Assembly: GCA_964453995.1 (NCBI GenBank)
Contig: CAYVQC010000014.1
Location: 13,538 to 77,537 of the forward strand
DNA: 64,000 nucleotides
DNA from: SKVR01 sp964453995
Lineage (GTDB): Bacteria; Bacteroidota; Bacteroidia; Bacteroidales; UBA7960
Direction of reading: 5' to 3'
The translations under genes and the position numbers were made by a program. The first letter of the stretch is position 1; every line of letters starts with the position of its first letter. The notes under the pieces were generated by a model. The model was not told the origin of the DNA, made no database searches, and saw only the letters and a program-made list of their open reading frames with translations. This document shows positions 27,157 to 38,059 of the stretch, piece after piece.

Positions 27157-27396
27157 AACTGTATTTTTAATTTGGTTTACGAATGTTTCACGATTCCCGG
27201 TTAAACCTTCAGTAATCCCCATTAACCGGGCACCAGCTGCAAATGTAAAAGAAAGATGGGAGGAAAAAAATAAAAAATCCTGCATATTGAACGCAACTGA
27301 TCATTATGCCTCGACTATGTTGCCAAATAAGAACAAAACACGTATATTCTTGTTATAATTAATGGGAACAAAAATATAAATCTATTCTTTTGATCT

Positions 27397-30300
27397 ATGC
27401 CTAAAGCATCTTTGACTGTAATTTTACGGAAAATACTAAAAATACTGGCATGGATCTTTGTATCCTTCCTGATATTGTTTGTTATTATCAGTATCACCCT
27501 GCAGTTTTCATCGGTGCAAACCTGGCTTACCGAAAAGATCCTCTCGCAGCTCAGCGAAGAGGTACAATCGCATGTTTCTATCGACAGGGTGGCCATTCGC
27601 TTTCCCAAATCAGTAGGTCTTGAAGGAATATTCGTGGAGGACACCAGTGGTGATACACTCCTTTATGCGGGGAGTATTTTTGTGGATGTGGGCATGATGG
27701 GTCTTTTCCGGAGCGAAATAAATGTAAACAACCTGGAACTGACCGATGTGGTTGCCAATATGATACGTGAAGAACCTGATACGGTTTTTAACTATCAGTT
27801 TATCATTGATGCCTTTGCACCCTCCGATACAAGTGCCACCTCAGACCAGGAGGAAACACCACCTGAAGATGAGGATGAAAAGGCTGACGAATGGACTTTT
27901 TCACTGGGAAACCTTTCCCTGGAAAACATCAGGTTCCGCAACATCGATCACTTTACCGGGACTGACATGCAACTTTCGCTGGACCAACTGGATGCTGACC
28001 TGGAGCCGGCCGATTTGATGAATGAAAAATTCCACACAGGGGAGATCTCCATCGACCAGCCGCAAATCGTTATCCAGATGTCTCCCCCATCGGTTCCTCC
28101 CGAACCCGATACCACCGAAATGCCTGAAATCGACCTGGCCATTAAAGCCCTGATCATAGAAGATCCTGACTTCCGGTTTTCCAGCTTCGATGGTACCCAA
28201 ATGCAGATCAACAGCGACTTGCTTGCTTTATACCCTGAGGAGATCAGCCTGCATGAATACCTCATTGCCATTGAAGAAATTGAAGCAGAGCAACTTGCAG
28301 CTGACTTTAACATCCCTGTAACCCCTGAGCAGGAAGAAACAACCCCACCCACAACCAAAACAGCAGAAAAGGAACCCACATCTTTCAGCTTTGATTTTTC
28401 TGAGATCATGGAATGGGACATTATATTGGATAAGCTTGATATTACAGGCTCATCCTTTTCCATGAAGCAGGGCGATGAACCTGTGAAGCGAGGGGAATTT
28501 GATCCCGGCAACATTTCACTCGAAAACATTAACCTTCACTTGTCAGAGGCAAAGGTAAATCCCGACCAACTGGATTTGACAATAGAGAATACTTCTATGG
28601 ATTTTTCCAACCAATTCAGCATAGCCGATCTGAATATGGATGTAAACCTGGGAGCTTCCTCAGAAGTAACCTTACACAACCTTACTACTTCCCAAAGTCA
28701 GTTGTCCTTTTCCCTGAATACATCCGGCAGCTTGCTCGATTTTTCGCAGCAAGACCTTACCGGGTACCGCTACGATGTGTCTATAAGCGAAACGCATATT
28801 CAGCAAGACCTTGCCTTTTTTGTTCCGGTCATGAATGAATACTATTTCCAGTGGCCCGACAACGAAGGAATCAGGTTGGGAGCCCGTGTTGAAGGGACAT
28901 TGGACCATTTGACCATTGACAGCCTGTGGTTGGCCGGGCCCGACTTTTTTGCCACACAATTCAGTGGCGAAATAACCGGCCTGCCCAATATGGACAGCCT
29001 ATATGTTGACCTCCCCGCTTTGACCTTATTTGCTGCTCCCGATCGAATCCTGGCCAACCTACCCGATACACTTGGTCCCCAGGGCATCCAGCTCCCCGAC
29101 ACCATCAACCTGGAAGCCAATGCCAGGGGCTCACTGGATAATTTCGAGGCTGCCATGGATGTGAATACTTCCATGGGTGATATTGTGGTGTCGGCAAAAT
29201 CGGCAGGGGGAGATGAAAGGAAGGAGGCTTTCGAAGGTAACCTGAATACAGAATCCTTTCACGTAGGGAAACTGTTGCAACAGACTGAAACCCTGCCCGA
29301 GCCCATTGCCCTGGCTATAGATGTGAACGGGGTGGGTTTCAAGCCCGAAACCATGTGGCTCAATACCACCCTCACCCTCGATAAGCTGGTGTACAACGAT
29401 CACGAGTACGATGAAATAGTGGTCGATGCCTCACTCCGTGATTCGGTAGCCACACTGCAAAGTGCCTATAAAGATTCCATTATAGATTTTGACCTGGAAG
29501 CTTCCTATGGGGCGTTCCAGGAAAACCCTGAATTGAAGGCCAATCTGGGTATTGAATATGTTTATCTGCATGAGCTGGGAATTTCAGACGAAAGTTTGCT
29601 GGCAAAAACAGATATGAAGGTAGATCTTGTTTTCGATACCGAGGATTTTTTCAATGGATACATTCAGATCAGCAATACTTCATTTGCTACGGAAGGCAAT
29701 ATATACAATGTGCCTGAGGTCTTTATCGAGGCCCTGGCTTATGAAAACATAAATGAGATTGCGCTCCGCTCTCAATTCCTGGATGTTGACTACAGGGGTA
29801 ATTTCAGCCCGTTGGAAGTGGGCTCTGTGTTAGCAAATCATTTTGATCGCTATTATTCAGAACAACAATCCTCCGACACCCTTGCCCCTGACACAGATAA
29901 ATACTTCAACATCAGTTTAAGCCTTACACCCACTGAGCTTTTAACAGAAGTACTTGTCGAAAGCCTTGATACCAGAGATACCCTGGATGTGATGTTTTCC
30001 TACGACAGTTCATTGCAGGTCCTCCACCTTGAGGCCAACTGGCCCGAAGCCCGCTACCAGAATATTGAGCTTGATTCACTGGATATTATTGCCGACAGCA
30101 ATAAAGGGGAACTGGATTTCGAAGCAACACTGAGGCGGCTTTCAACAGGAGAATTAACTATTCATCAGTTTGGTACCAACGGAACGCTTACGCATCAGAA
30201 ACTTGATTTTGGCCTGGGCTTTAAAGACGAAGAAGGTGATTCACTGTACCACCTGGGGGGCGACCTGGATTTTACCGACAGCCTTTATGTTCTTCAAATT

Positions 30301-32454
30301 GATCCGGATGAAATGCTGCTAAACGGAGAACACTGGTCAATACCCGAGGAAAACCGCATTGAAATGGGTAGTGAATATATTAATATTCAGGACTTCACCA
30401 TTGAAAACAATGGCAGAGAGATAAGAGCCGCCACCCGGGATATTGGCCGCAAATTCCCCGCAGTAAATGTCGAACTTCGTCAGATCGATCTTGGCAGATT
30501 CACCGATTTCTCCGGCAACGATTATCCGTCCCTGGGGGGTGAATTCAACGGCGATATCAGCATAAGAAATATTTTTGGAGATCCGGCCTTTGTTGCTGAC
30601 CTTTCCATTAACAATTTTGCCTTTCGTGGAGACACGCTGGGAGATATAGAGATATCGGGAGAAAACCCCTCCCCTGATTATTTTGAGCTGATGGCTTCGC
30701 TGCAGAGTGACGCCAACGATCTGGTTGTTTCCGGAAACTATCGCACCGGTGAAAATCAGCAAATGGACATTGAGGCTGACCTCAACAGGATTTCCCTCCC
30801 CACATTGGAAGGTTTTGCCTTCGGAGAAGTAACTGATACTGAAGGAACCCTGACCGGAAATATCGATTTGACCGGAACCATGCAAGAGCCGAAAGTATCC
30901 GGCAAATTGCAGATGAACGATGCATTCTTCAAGGTGTCGGCCATCAATGCCGGGTATTTTGTAAAAGGAGAGGAGATTGTTTTTGCCAATAAAGAGATCA
31001 GACTGGACAACTTTGCTCTTGAGGACTCACTGGGCCGAACAGCCTCCCTTAGTGGCAACATTGACGTTGCTGATCTGGACCGGATTGGATTTGATCTGGC
31101 TCTCAATTCAGATAACTTTTTACTTATGAATGTCCAACCCAATGAGAATGATCTCTATCATGGACGGATTCTCATAGACAGCGATCTGTCTCTCACAGGA
31201 ACACAGCTTAACCCAACCATAGAGGGCCGGATCAGGCTTAACGAGGAATCGAACTTTACCTTTACCATACCACAAACAGACCCTGAAGCCATTGGCGATG
31301 AAGGTGTTGTTGAGTTCATATCCTTTTCCGACACTCTGTTTTTTGAGCTTGCAAAGGAAACAGCAGAAACCCCCACTGTCACTTCTTCCTTTGATTTGCT
31401 AGACATAAGCGTAAATGTAGATATTGACAACAAAACCGATGTAAAGATCATCATCGACGAATATGCAGGAGATTTCCTGCAGATCCAGGGGGGCGGCGAG
31501 CTGAGTTTCGGGATGGATCCCGGTGGCAGGGTTTCCTTATCGGGGAGATACGAAATGGAGGATGGCGAATACCTGCTCACCTTTTATGATGTGGTAAGAC
31601 GAAATTTCAACATCCAGCAGGGAAGCAGCATAGTATGGTCGGGCAATCCGCTGGATGCCCGTGTTGATATGACCGCCGTTTACAACATCCGCACCAGTGC
31701 TGCCGACTTGCTAGCCAGCCAGGCCAGTGAAGATCAGGAGCAGAGTGCTGCCGTAAGACAACAGTTTCCTTTTTTGGTATACCTGAATATGGATGGCAAG
31801 TTGGAAGAACCCGAGATCAGCTTTGAGCTGGATCTTCCTGATGAGTATCAGAATGCCCTGGATGGCTCGGTTATGGCGCGCCTGAACCAGATCAACCGGA
31901 ATGAATCCGAACTCAACAAACAGGTTTTTGCCTTGCTGATACTTGGCAACTTTATCCCTCAAAATCCTTTTGCCGCATCAGGCGGAGGGGATTTTTCCAC
32001 TACAGCCCGTTCATCGGCCAGCCAAATCCTTACCCAGCAACTCAACAGGCTTTCCGACAGGTATATAAAGGGAGTAGACATCAATTTTGATGTACAATCA
32101 TTTCAGGACTATGAAGGCGAAGAAACCACAGGACGAACCGAACTTCAAATGGAAGTGAGCAGGAACTTTTTTGATGAAAGATTGGAGGTTACCGTTGGTG
32201 GCAATATGGAACTGGAAGATGAAACCCGCAGGCAGCGCAATCCTGCTGATATTGCGGGCGATTTCAGCATAGAATACCTGCTCACACCCGAAGGTAACCT
32301 GATTCTCAAAGGCTTTAGAAACAAGAATTATGGTGATATATTTGAAGGTGAAGTTATTGACACCGGAGTTTCGCTGAGGTTCTCAAAGAATTACAATAAA
32401 TTCAGGGAATTATTCAGAAAAGAAGAAGAAACAACTGTTACTGAAGAAGAATAA
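27397..32454 (+). CDS. tamB: TamB-type translocation and assembly module protein
   Basis: A 1685-residue protein with one N-terminal membrane anchor (about residues 15-38, ILAWIFVSFLILFVIISITL). A very long repetitive beta region follows, as expected for the AsmA/TamB superfamily, which forms hydrophobic grooves across the periplasm for lipid or protein transfer. The C-terminal 500 residues match the TamB (DUF490) domain: GTLTGNIDLTGTMQEPKVSGKLQ, SDLSLTGTQLNPTIEGRI, and GSSIVWSGNPLDARVDMTAVY. The last residues (LEVTVGGNMELE, FRNKNYGDIFEGEVIDTGVSL) are also characteristic. It is followed 12 bases later by tamL, its outer-membrane partner. The size is typical for this phylum. Start ATG at 27397. 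Confidence 0.93.
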   Translation: MPKASLTVILRKILKILAWIFVSFLILFVIISITLQFSSVQTWLTEKILSQLSEEVQSHVSIDRVAIRFPKSVGLEGIFVEDTSGDTLLYAGSIFVDVGMMGLFRSEINVNNLELTDVVANMIREEPDTVFNYQFIIDAFAPSDTSATSDQEETPPEDEDEKADEWTFSLGNLSLENIRFRNIDHFTGTDMQLSLDQLDADLEPADLMNEKFHTGEISIDQPQIVIQMSPPSVPPEPDTTEMPEIDLAIKALIIEDPDFRFSSFDGTQMQINSDLLALYPEEISLHEYLIAIEEIEAEQLAADFNIPVTPEQEETTPPTTKTAEKEPTSFSFDFSEIMEWDIILDKLDITGSSFSMKQGDEPVKRGEFDPGNISLENINLHLSEAKVNPDQLDLTIENTSMDFSNQFSIADLNMDVNLGASSEVTLHNLTTSQSQLSFSLNTSGSLLDFSQQDLTGYRYDVSISETHIQQDLAFFVPVMNEYYFQWPDNEGIRLGARVEGTLDHLTIDSLWLAGPDFFATQFSGEITGLPNMDSLYVDLPALTLFAAPDRILANLPDTLGPQGIQLPDTINLEANARGSLDNFEAAMDVNTSMGDIVVSAKSAGGDERKEAFEGNLNTESFHVGKLLQQTETLPEPIALAIDVNGVGFKPETMWLNTTLTLDKLVYNDHEYDEIVVDASLRDSVATLQSAYKDSIIDFDLEASYGAFQENPELKANLGIEYVYLHELGISDESLLAKTDMKVDLVFDTEDFFNGYIQISNTSFATEGNIYNVPEVFIEALAYENINEIALRSQFLDVDYRGNFSPLEVGSVLANHFDRYYSEQQSSDTLAPDTDKYFNISLSLTPTELLTEVLVESLDTRDTLDVMFSYDSSLQVLHLEANWPEARYQNIELDSLDIIADSNKGELDFEATLRRLSTGELTIHQFGTNGTLTHQKLDFGLGFKDEEGDSLYHLGGDLDFTDSLYVLQIDPDEMLLNGEHWSIPEENRIEMGSEYINIQDFTIENNGREIRAATRDIGRKFPAVNVELRQIDLGRFTDFSGNDYPSLGGEFNGDISIRNIFGDPAFVADLSINNFAFRGDTLGDIEISGENPSPDYFELMASLQSDANDLVVSGNYRTGENQQMDIEADLNRISLPTLEGFAFGEVTDTEGTLTGNIDLTGTMQEPKVSGKLQMNDAFFKVSAINAGYFVKGEEIVFANKEIRLDNFALEDSLGRTASLSGNIDVADLDRIGFDLALNSDNFLLMNVQPNENDLYHGRILIDSDLSLTGTQLNPTIEGRIRLNEESNFTFTIPQTDPEAIGDEGVVEFISFSDTLFFELAKETAETPTVTSSFDLLDISVNVDIDNKTDVKIIIDEYAGDFLQIQGGGELSFGMDPGGRVSLSGRYEMEDGEYLLTFYDVVRRNFNIQQGSSIVWSGNPLDARVDMTAVYNIRTSAADLLASQASEDQEQSAAVRQQFPFLVYLNMDGKLEEPEISFELDLPDEYQNALDGSVMARLNQINRNESELNKQVFALLILGNFIPQNPFAASGGGDFSTTARSSASQILTQQLNRLSDRYIKGVDINFDVQSFQDYEGEETTGRTELQMEVSRNFFDERLEVTVGGNMELEDETRRQRNPADIAGDFSIEYLLTPEGNLILKGFRNKNYGDIFEGEVIDTGVSLRFSKNYNKFRELFRKEEETTVTEEE

Positions 32455-32466
32455 CGCTCGATTACT

Positions 32467-34800
32467 ATGTACACAAATATAAAATTACATCTTCTTTCTA
32501 CCATCACAAAATGGGTGCTGTTTTGGCTGATATTGCTGACATTGGGCAGTTGCTCAGCCTCCAGATACCTGGATGAGGGGCAGAAGCTCTATACAGGATC
32601 TGAATTAAACATTGACAATGAAGAAAAAATTGAGGATAAAACAGATCTTGTAACGGAACTGAACCAGGTAATCCGGCCCGAACCCAACGAACGCATCCTT
32701 TGGTGGAGGTACAGGCTTTGGTTTTACAACATTGCAGGTGAAGATCCACAGGGTGGGCTGGGCAAGTGGCTGAAAAACCGGATCGGGAGAGAACCTGTTT
32801 TATGGTCTGATTTTGATGAAGAAAAAACGATACGATTACTGGAAAACAGATTGTTCAGTTTTGGATATTTTGATGCCGCAGTAAACTTTGAAGCCCATGA
32901 GAAAAAACACACTGCTTCGGCCGAATTCCACATTGACCTACCGCCCCCCTTTCGCATCAGTGAAATAATGCCTCTTGATGAAACCAGCGAAATAGCTGAG
33001 CAAATCAACAAAACCATGGAAAAAAGCCTGCTTGAAGAAGACCAGGCTTATAAGTTGAGCCGGCTGCGCGACGAAAGAGAACGAATAAGCAAGCAGGTAC
33101 GCGACGAAGGATACTTTTTCTTTAATCCCGATTTTATCATTTTCAGGGCAGATACCACAATAGGAAACAGGAAGGTTAAGATTGCCTTATCCCTGAATCA
33201 GCAAATGCCAGATAATGCTTCTCACCGTTATGAAATCAGAAACATTGTCCTCAATGCCAATCACATCCTGGGCAATGATACTTCCCCTGAAACTTCAGAC
33301 AGCATCAACCTGAGGGAAAATGTGTGGATCATCAATAACGACAATCTTTTTAAGCCTGCAACGCTCAACAGGACAGTTTTCTTTGAATCCGGAGATATTT
33401 ATAATACCAGGGATCATGATCTTACCCTGAATCACCTTATGGGATTAGAGGTATTCAAGTTTGTTAATCTGAGGTTTTCAGAAGTCGATGCCAGTGACAC
33501 TCCCCAATTGGACCTGCAGATATTACTCACCCCCATGAAGAAGAAAAACCTGGGGATCGAGATCAGCGGGGTGTCAAAGTCGACAGGTTTTACCGGACCG
33601 GGCTTGTCCATTTCTTTTAGCAACAGGAATTTTCTCGGTGGCGCCGAGCAATTCAATATCAACCTTGACGGATCCTATGAAATACTTATTGGTGCAGGCA
33701 ACCGCAATGCTTCCTCCCTTGAGGCCGGTGTAACCTCCGAACTCACCATTCCCAGGTTTGTGGTACCTTTTGGTTTTGACAAAATCAACCCGCTGTATTT
33801 GCCAAGAACAAAGATCTCGCTGAACTTCAACTACCTGAGTCGTACAGATGCTTTCAGTGTCACTTCTTTTCGCAGCCAGTTTGGGTATGAATGGCGCCAG
33901 TCTGTCACGGCCAGATACCGGTATTATCCTCTGGTATTCAATATTTTCGCCCTGGGAACCATTTCTGAAGAATATGAAGAATACTTTTCCCGGGAAACAC
34001 TCTTCAGGAGGGGATTATTTGAGCAGTTTTTGCTGGGATCTGAATTCTCCTGGACCTGGAATACCCAGCGCAGAGGAACCAGGAAACATGGCTGGTTTAT
34101 CAACCACAACATTGACCTCTCGGGAAATATTGCCTATTTGTTACTTGACAAAACGGGTATAGGCACAAAAAGTCCCGAAGGAGACTATGAGATATTTGGC
34201 ACTAGTTTTTCCCAGTTTTCCAAAACTGATTTTGATATAAGACATTATCTCGACATGGGATACGGTCAAAAACTGGTGAGCAGGATAGCCACAGGAATAG
34301 GTATCCCATACGGAAATTCAGGTACAATGCCTTATATCAAGTTGTTCACTGCGGGAGGAAGTAATGGGATCAGGGCCTTTCATCCACGCTCCCTCGGTCC
34401 GGGAAGCTACAACAGTCCCGATACGCTCGCCAGCGGGTTCGACATCAACCAAACGGGAAATATTAAGCTGGAATTAAACCTGGAATACCGCTTTGCCTTC
34501 ACAAACACCATCAAAGGTGCTGTATTTGCCGATGCAGGAAACATATGGAACCTTAAAGAACGGGAACAGGTTCCGGGTGGTAAATTTGAAACTTCTGAGT
34601 TTCTCAATCAAATTGCCCTGGGCACAGGGTTTGGCTTGCGGTTCGATTTTACATTCTTTATCTTACGCCTCGATCTGGCATTTCCCCTTGCCGTACCCTA
34701 TGATGACTCGCCAACGTATTTCCAGCCTTTCAAACCCTTTAACATGAACTGGCTAAGCGACAACCTGCTGCTCAACCTTGCCATTGGCTATCCCTTCTGA
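32467..34800 (+). CDS. tamL: TamL, lipidated Omp85-family outer-membrane protein
   Basis: A 777-residue BamA/TamA-family protein with a lipoprotein signal (LILLTLGSCSAS; lipid-bearing Cys about residue 29). Residues of about 30-400 would contain POTRA-like modules (for example NRLFSFGYFDAAVNFEAHEKK). The rest is a 16-strand barrel with Omp85 surface-antigen features (RTKISLNFNYLSRTDAFSV, FTAGGSNGIRAFHPRSLGPGS, and the late FADAGNIWNL and LALGYPF-like ending NLAIGYPF). Known TamL proteins of Bacteroidota are lipidated TamA homologues encoded beside tamB. The 12-base gap indicates one operon. The pair probably serves outer-membrane assembly or lipid transport. Confidence 0.93.
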   Translation: MYTNIKLHLLSTITKWVLFWLILLTLGSCSASRYLDEGQKLYTGSELNIDNEEKIEDKTDLVTELNQVIRPEPNERILWWRYRLWFYNIAGEDPQGGLGKWLKNRIGREPVLWSDFDEEKTIRLLENRLFSFGYFDAAVNFEAHEKKHTASAEFHIDLPPPFRISEIMPLDETSEIAEQINKTMEKSLLEEDQAYKLSRLRDERERISKQVRDEGYFFFNPDFIIFRADTTIGNRKVKIALSLNQQMPDNASHRYEIRNIVLNANHILGNDTSPETSDSINLRENVWIINNDNLFKPATLNRTVFFESGDIYNTRDHDLTLNHLMGLEVFKFVNLRFSEVDASDTPQLDLQILLTPMKKKNLGIEISGVSKSTGFTGPGLSISFSNRNFLGGAEQFNINLDGSYEILIGAGNRNASSLEAGVTSELTIPRFVVPFGFDKINPLYLPRTKISLNFNYLSRTDAFSVTSFRSQFGYEWRQSVTARYRYYPLVFNIFALGTISEEYEEYFSRETLFRRGLFEQFLLGSEFSWTWNTQRRGTRKHGWFINHNIDLSGNIAYLLLDKTGIGTKSPEGDYEIFGTSFSQFSKTDFDIRHYLDMGYGQKLVSRIATGIGIPYGNSGTMPYIKLFTAGGSNGIRAFHPRSLGPGSYNSPDTLASGFDINQTGNIKLELNLEYRFAFTNTIKGAVFADAGNIWNLKEREQVPGGKFETSEFLNQIALGTGFGLRFDFTFFILRLDLAFPLAVPYDDSPTYFQPFKPFNMNWLSDNLLLNLAIGYPF

Positions 34801-34806
34801 GGTGTG

Positions 34807-35619
34807 CTACATCAGTTTATCCCTGTCTTTCATCTTCTCAAAATGGGCCAGCAACTCTTTTTCCATCTGGTCTACAGTATCGCAGATGGTGAATAGTTTC
34901 AGATCTTCAGGGCTGATCATTCCATGTTCGGCGAATTTTTCAAAATTGATGATCTGATTCCAGAACTCACTATCGTAAACCAGGATTCTCATTTCTTTTT
35001 TGATCTTTCCGGTTTGTACCAGGGTAAGGATCTCGGCAAGTTCGTCCATGGTTCCAAATCCTCCGGGGAAGATCACAATAGCTTTCGCGGGATAGGCGAA
35101 CCAGAACTTGCGCATAAAGAAGTAATGGAATTCAAAGTTGAGTTCATCTTCCAGGTAGGTGTTGGCAAACTGTTCGAAAGGGAGGCTGATATTCAGCCCG
35201 ATGGATTTTCCGCCTGCCATGTGGGCCCCTTTGCTGGCAGCCTCCATAATGCCGGGACCACCGCCGGTGCACACCACATAGCGGCGCCCGTTGTGGTAAT
35301 AGTTCTTTATCGCCCATTGCGTAACCCGCCTGGAAAGTTCCACAGCATCTTCATAATACCGCGAGTTTTTCAGATTCAACTCAGCCCGCCGCAATGTCCG
35401 TTCGTCCGGCTTGTCCTGCTTTTTCACCTCTGCAAGTTGTTTCTCGGCATCTTCACGCGAAAGAAGACGGGCCGAGCCAAAAAATACTACTGTATCCTTT
35501 ATCTGGTTTTGCTGAAATCGTGCCTGAGGTTCTACAAACTCTGACATGATACGGATGATACGTGCAGAAGGAGAATGCAAAAACTCCAGATTTTCATACG
35601 CCTTTTTTATCTTACCCAT
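34807..35619 (-). CDS. LOG family protein (TIGR00730-like Rossmann fold)
   Basis: A 270-residue protein of the LOG / lysine-decarboxylase-like family. The PGGxGTxxE nucleotide-binding signature is present as FPGGFGTMDELAE, and the partner motif GGGPGIMEAASKGAHMAGG is also intact. Family members act as cytokinin-riboside monophosphate phosphoribohydrolases or related nucleotide hydrolases. Bacterial physiological roles are often unclear. This version is longer than the roughly 190-residue core, with an N-terminal extension of about 75 residues that includes RFQQNQIKDTVVFFGSAR. It converges with tamL, leaving only six bases between stops. Confidence 0.92.
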   Translation of the reverse strand: MGKIKKAYENLEFLHSPSARIIRIMSEFVEPQARFQQNQIKDTVVFFGSARLLSREDAEKQLAEVKKQDKPDERTLRRAELNLKNSRYYEDAVELSRRVTQWAIKNYYHNGRRYVVCTGGGPGIMEAASKGAHMAGGKSIGLNISLPFEQFANTYLEDELNFEFHYFFMRKFWFAYPAKAIVIFPGGFGTMDELAEILTLVQTGKIKKEMRILVYDSEFWNQIINFEKFAEHGMISPEDLKLFTICDTVDQMEKELLAHFEKMKDRDKLM

Positions 35620-35964
35620 AATGCTTACTGTTTAAATTCGTTTTTCATACTGATATTCCGGCAAGTGTTCTTTTCTTACCGCGATCCTGCTAATCTCATC
35701 TTACAGCAAAAATAGCTGTTTTGTTTAGCAGTACCCTTTATTTAATTGCAGAAAAACCCCGGAGGTAAGAATATTCTGCAAAAGGGCTCGGGGCGGCAAC
35801 TATTTTCCCATTCAGCCGGTAAATTCTTTTAATGCAGACAACATGGTACGATTTTATACTCCCCCCCTACTTTTACCTGAAAGATATTGGAGAATTGTGT
35901 ATTTTTGAGAGCCTAATCTCCGGATGAAAAAAAAGCTGTTTAAACATAAAAAATTAACATTCAA
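35620..35964. other. Divergent intergenic region with candidate promoter
   Basis: About 345 bases between the LOG gene (minus) and the VanY-like gene (plus). A plus-strand TATTTTTG at 35901-35908 matches the -7 box and lies 56 bases before the ATG at 35965, but no TTTG sits at the right -33 distance. No RNA or small gene was recognised. Confidence 0.45.
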
Positions 35965-36915
35965 ATGATAAAAATAAAAAGGAGAGGAATGCCACGGAAA
36001 ACCCGGTCGCAGAACATCCTTATTATCATACTATTTGTATTGCTGGCAGTTGCATTTGTATTTTCAAGGTCGATAAAGTCCGGAGGACAATCATCCATTA
36101 TAGCATTCCCAACCACCAACGAAAACAAACAATCTGCATCCGCAACCGAAAACCAATCAGCGATGGCCGCACCAGAATCGAACCAAAAAATGGATATCCC
36201 GGAAAATCTTTTGCTGGGCAAACCCACTGCTCAGCAAAGAGACTCACTATTTGTAAATGTTGCGCCAGGTTTTGGCAATCGCGACGGCTTGCTCATGCAC
36301 CACAAGGCTTATGAGGCTTTTCAAGAGATGCATGAAGCCGCTCGTGCCGATGACATTTCTCTCACCATCATTTCAGCATTCAGGGATTTTTCCCATCAGC
36401 AAAGGATTTGGGAAAGCAAGTGGACAGGACGCAGGGTACTAAGTGGTAATGTTGTGGCAACCTCCATTTCCGATCCGGCCGAACGGGCGAGGGAAATTCT
36501 GCGCTATAGCGCAATGCCGGGCTCTTCGCGTCACCACTGGGGTACCGACATCGACCTCAACAGCCTCGATAATGCTTATTTTCTCAGCGGCAAAGGAAAA
36601 AAGGAGTATGAATGGCTCGTAAACAACGCTCATCGTTTTGGCTTTTGCCAGCCCTATATTGCCCGCGACCTGCGCAAGGGAATGGGTTATGAAGAGGAAA
36701 AATGGCATTGGTCATACATGCCCATAGCCACAGATTACCTGGCTGCTTACCAGGAAAAGATTACATACAACGACATTGGAGGTTTTGCAGGAGCAGAAAC
36801 TGCCAAACCCATTGGCATAATTGAAAATTACGTAATGCCCATTGCTGAAAAGTGTTTATTCTGGAAAGAAGATAATCCTTTCAATCCCCAGGATTCTAAA
36901 CTAAAACGATACTAA
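35965..36915 (+). CDS. VanY-type D-alanyl-D-alanine carboxypeptidase (M15 peptidase)
   Basis: A 316-residue exported zinc peptidase that trims peptidoglycan stem peptides. One hydrophobic N-terminal segment (ILIIILFVLLAVAFVFSRS) serves as anchor or signal. The M15B zinc motifs are present: SSRHHWGTDIDLN (His and Asp ligands) and EEKWHWSYMP (Glu/His, third ligand). The start at 35965 gives MIKIKRRG. An in-frame ATG at 35989 is preceded by the purine-rich AAGGAGAGGA and could be the true start. The AI-2E family gene follows 25 bases later, so the two probably share a transcript. Confidence 0.92.
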   Translation: MIKIKRRGMPRKTRSQNILIIILFVLLAVAFVFSRSIKSGGQSSIIAFPTTNENKQSASATENQSAMAAPESNQKMDIPENLLLGKPTAQQRDSLFVNVAPGFGNRDGLLMHHKAYEAFQEMHEAARADDISLTIISAFRDFSHQQRIWESKWTGRRVLSGNVVATSISDPAERAREILRYSAMPGSSRHHWGTDIDLNSLDNAYFLSGKGKKEYEWLVNNAHRFGFCQPYIARDLRKGMGYEEEKWHWSYMPIATDYLAAYQEKITYNDIGGFAGAETAKPIGIIENYVMPIAEKCLFWKEDNPFNPQDSKLKRY

Positions 36916-36940
36916 CCCAAGTCCTAAACAACTATTTTCT

Positions 36941-38059
36941 ATGCTAGTAAGATTTGCCTTTTACGTAAGATTAGTAATCGTTTTATTCGGCCTTGTACTG
37001 GTGGTTTTTATAATGCGCGAGGCCAAATCTATCCTCGTTCCGCTGTTGGTGTCGGGTTTGCTGGCCATTCTCATCAGCCCCTTCACTTCTCTGCTGGAGA
37101 AATACCGGTTTCCCAAAGCCCTTGCGGTGGGGGTGAGTGTAATAGCATTGATTGCGCTGCTTACCGCCATGGTTTATTTTTTCTATAACCAAATACTGCG
37201 TTTCAGCGGTGACCTGGCCCTTTTGGAAGAACGCGTGGGTTTTTATCTAGGGAAACTCAATATATTCCTGGAAGAGAACCTCGAGGGGGTAGTGCCCATA
37301 TCGGCCGACAGCATTCAGAACAATATCTTCCAGTATCTTTATGAAAATGCAGGAAATCTCACCCAGGGAATTATTGCCACAGCCGGAACCCTTACCATAG
37401 TGTTTATCATGCCCGTATATATATTTCTCTTTCTTTATTACCGGTCTTTTCTTGCAGAATTTATTCTCATGTCCTTTGAAGAGAAACACAAGATCAAGGT
37501 GCGAAATGTACTTTACAAGGTAAAGCAAGTGGTAAAAAATTATATTGTAGGAATGTTTGTGGTGATCATAATCCTTTTTATTCTCAACAGCATTGCCCTG
37601 CTGAGCCTGGGAATAGGCCATGCCTTCCTGTTTGCTGCCTTTGCAGCAATGCTCAATGTAATTCCTTTCCTTGGGCCGTTTATCGGGGCCACCCTGCCTA
37701 TTCTGTATGCTTTCCTTACCAAAGACTCCCTTTGGTATACCGTTGGAGTATTTTTTGCCTTTTATGTGATCCAGCTTTTCGAGGGCAACCTGTTCACACC
37801 CAAGATCGTTGGTGGCAGGGTTTCCATGAATCCGCTGATGACCATCATCGCCCTGTTTGTGGGGAACTTTATCTGGGGTTTGGCCGGGATGATCCTGTTC
37901 ATACCGGGTATGGCGATTCTGAAAGTGATCTTCGATGAAGTGGAAGGAATGGAACCCTATGGGTTCCTGCTGGGCGATTTGCGTTCATCCGAGAAAAAAG
38001 CCGACCGTCGCAGCCTCAAAGAACAGATCACACAGGTAAGGGGAAGATTCAGAATATAG
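36941..38059 (+). CDS. AI-2E family transporter (PerM/YdiK-type membrane protein)
   Basis: A 372-residue inner-membrane protein of the AI-2 exporter/permease (UPF0118) family. About eight membrane segments are seen: two or three at the N-terminus (LVIVLFGLVLVVFIMREAKSILVPLLVSG), a soluble-looking stretch at about residues 90-150, and a cluster in the second half. The second half includes the family signature LNVIPFLGPFIGATLPILYA and IQLFEGNLFTPKIVGGRVSMNPL. Family members export small molecules or act as ion antiporters, and the substrate here is unknown. It lies 25 bases downstream of the VanY-like gene. Confidence 0.92.
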   Translation: MLVRFAFYVRLVIVLFGLVLVVFIMREAKSILVPLLVSGLLAILISPFTSLLEKYRFPKALAVGVSVIALIALLTAMVYFFYNQILRFSGDLALLEERVGFYLGKLNIFLEENLEGVVPISADSIQNNIFQYLYENAGNLTQGIIATAGTLTIVFIMPVYIFLFLYYRSFLAEFILMSFEEKHKIKVRNVLYKVKQVVKNYIVGMFVVIIILFILNSIALLSLGIGHAFLFAAFAAMLNVIPFLGPFIGATLPILYAFLTKDSLWYTVGVFFAFYVIQLFEGNLFTPKIVGGRVSMNPLMTIIALFVGNFIWGLAGMILFIPGMAILKVIFDEVEGMEPYGFLLGDLRSSEKKADRRSLKEQITQVRGRFRI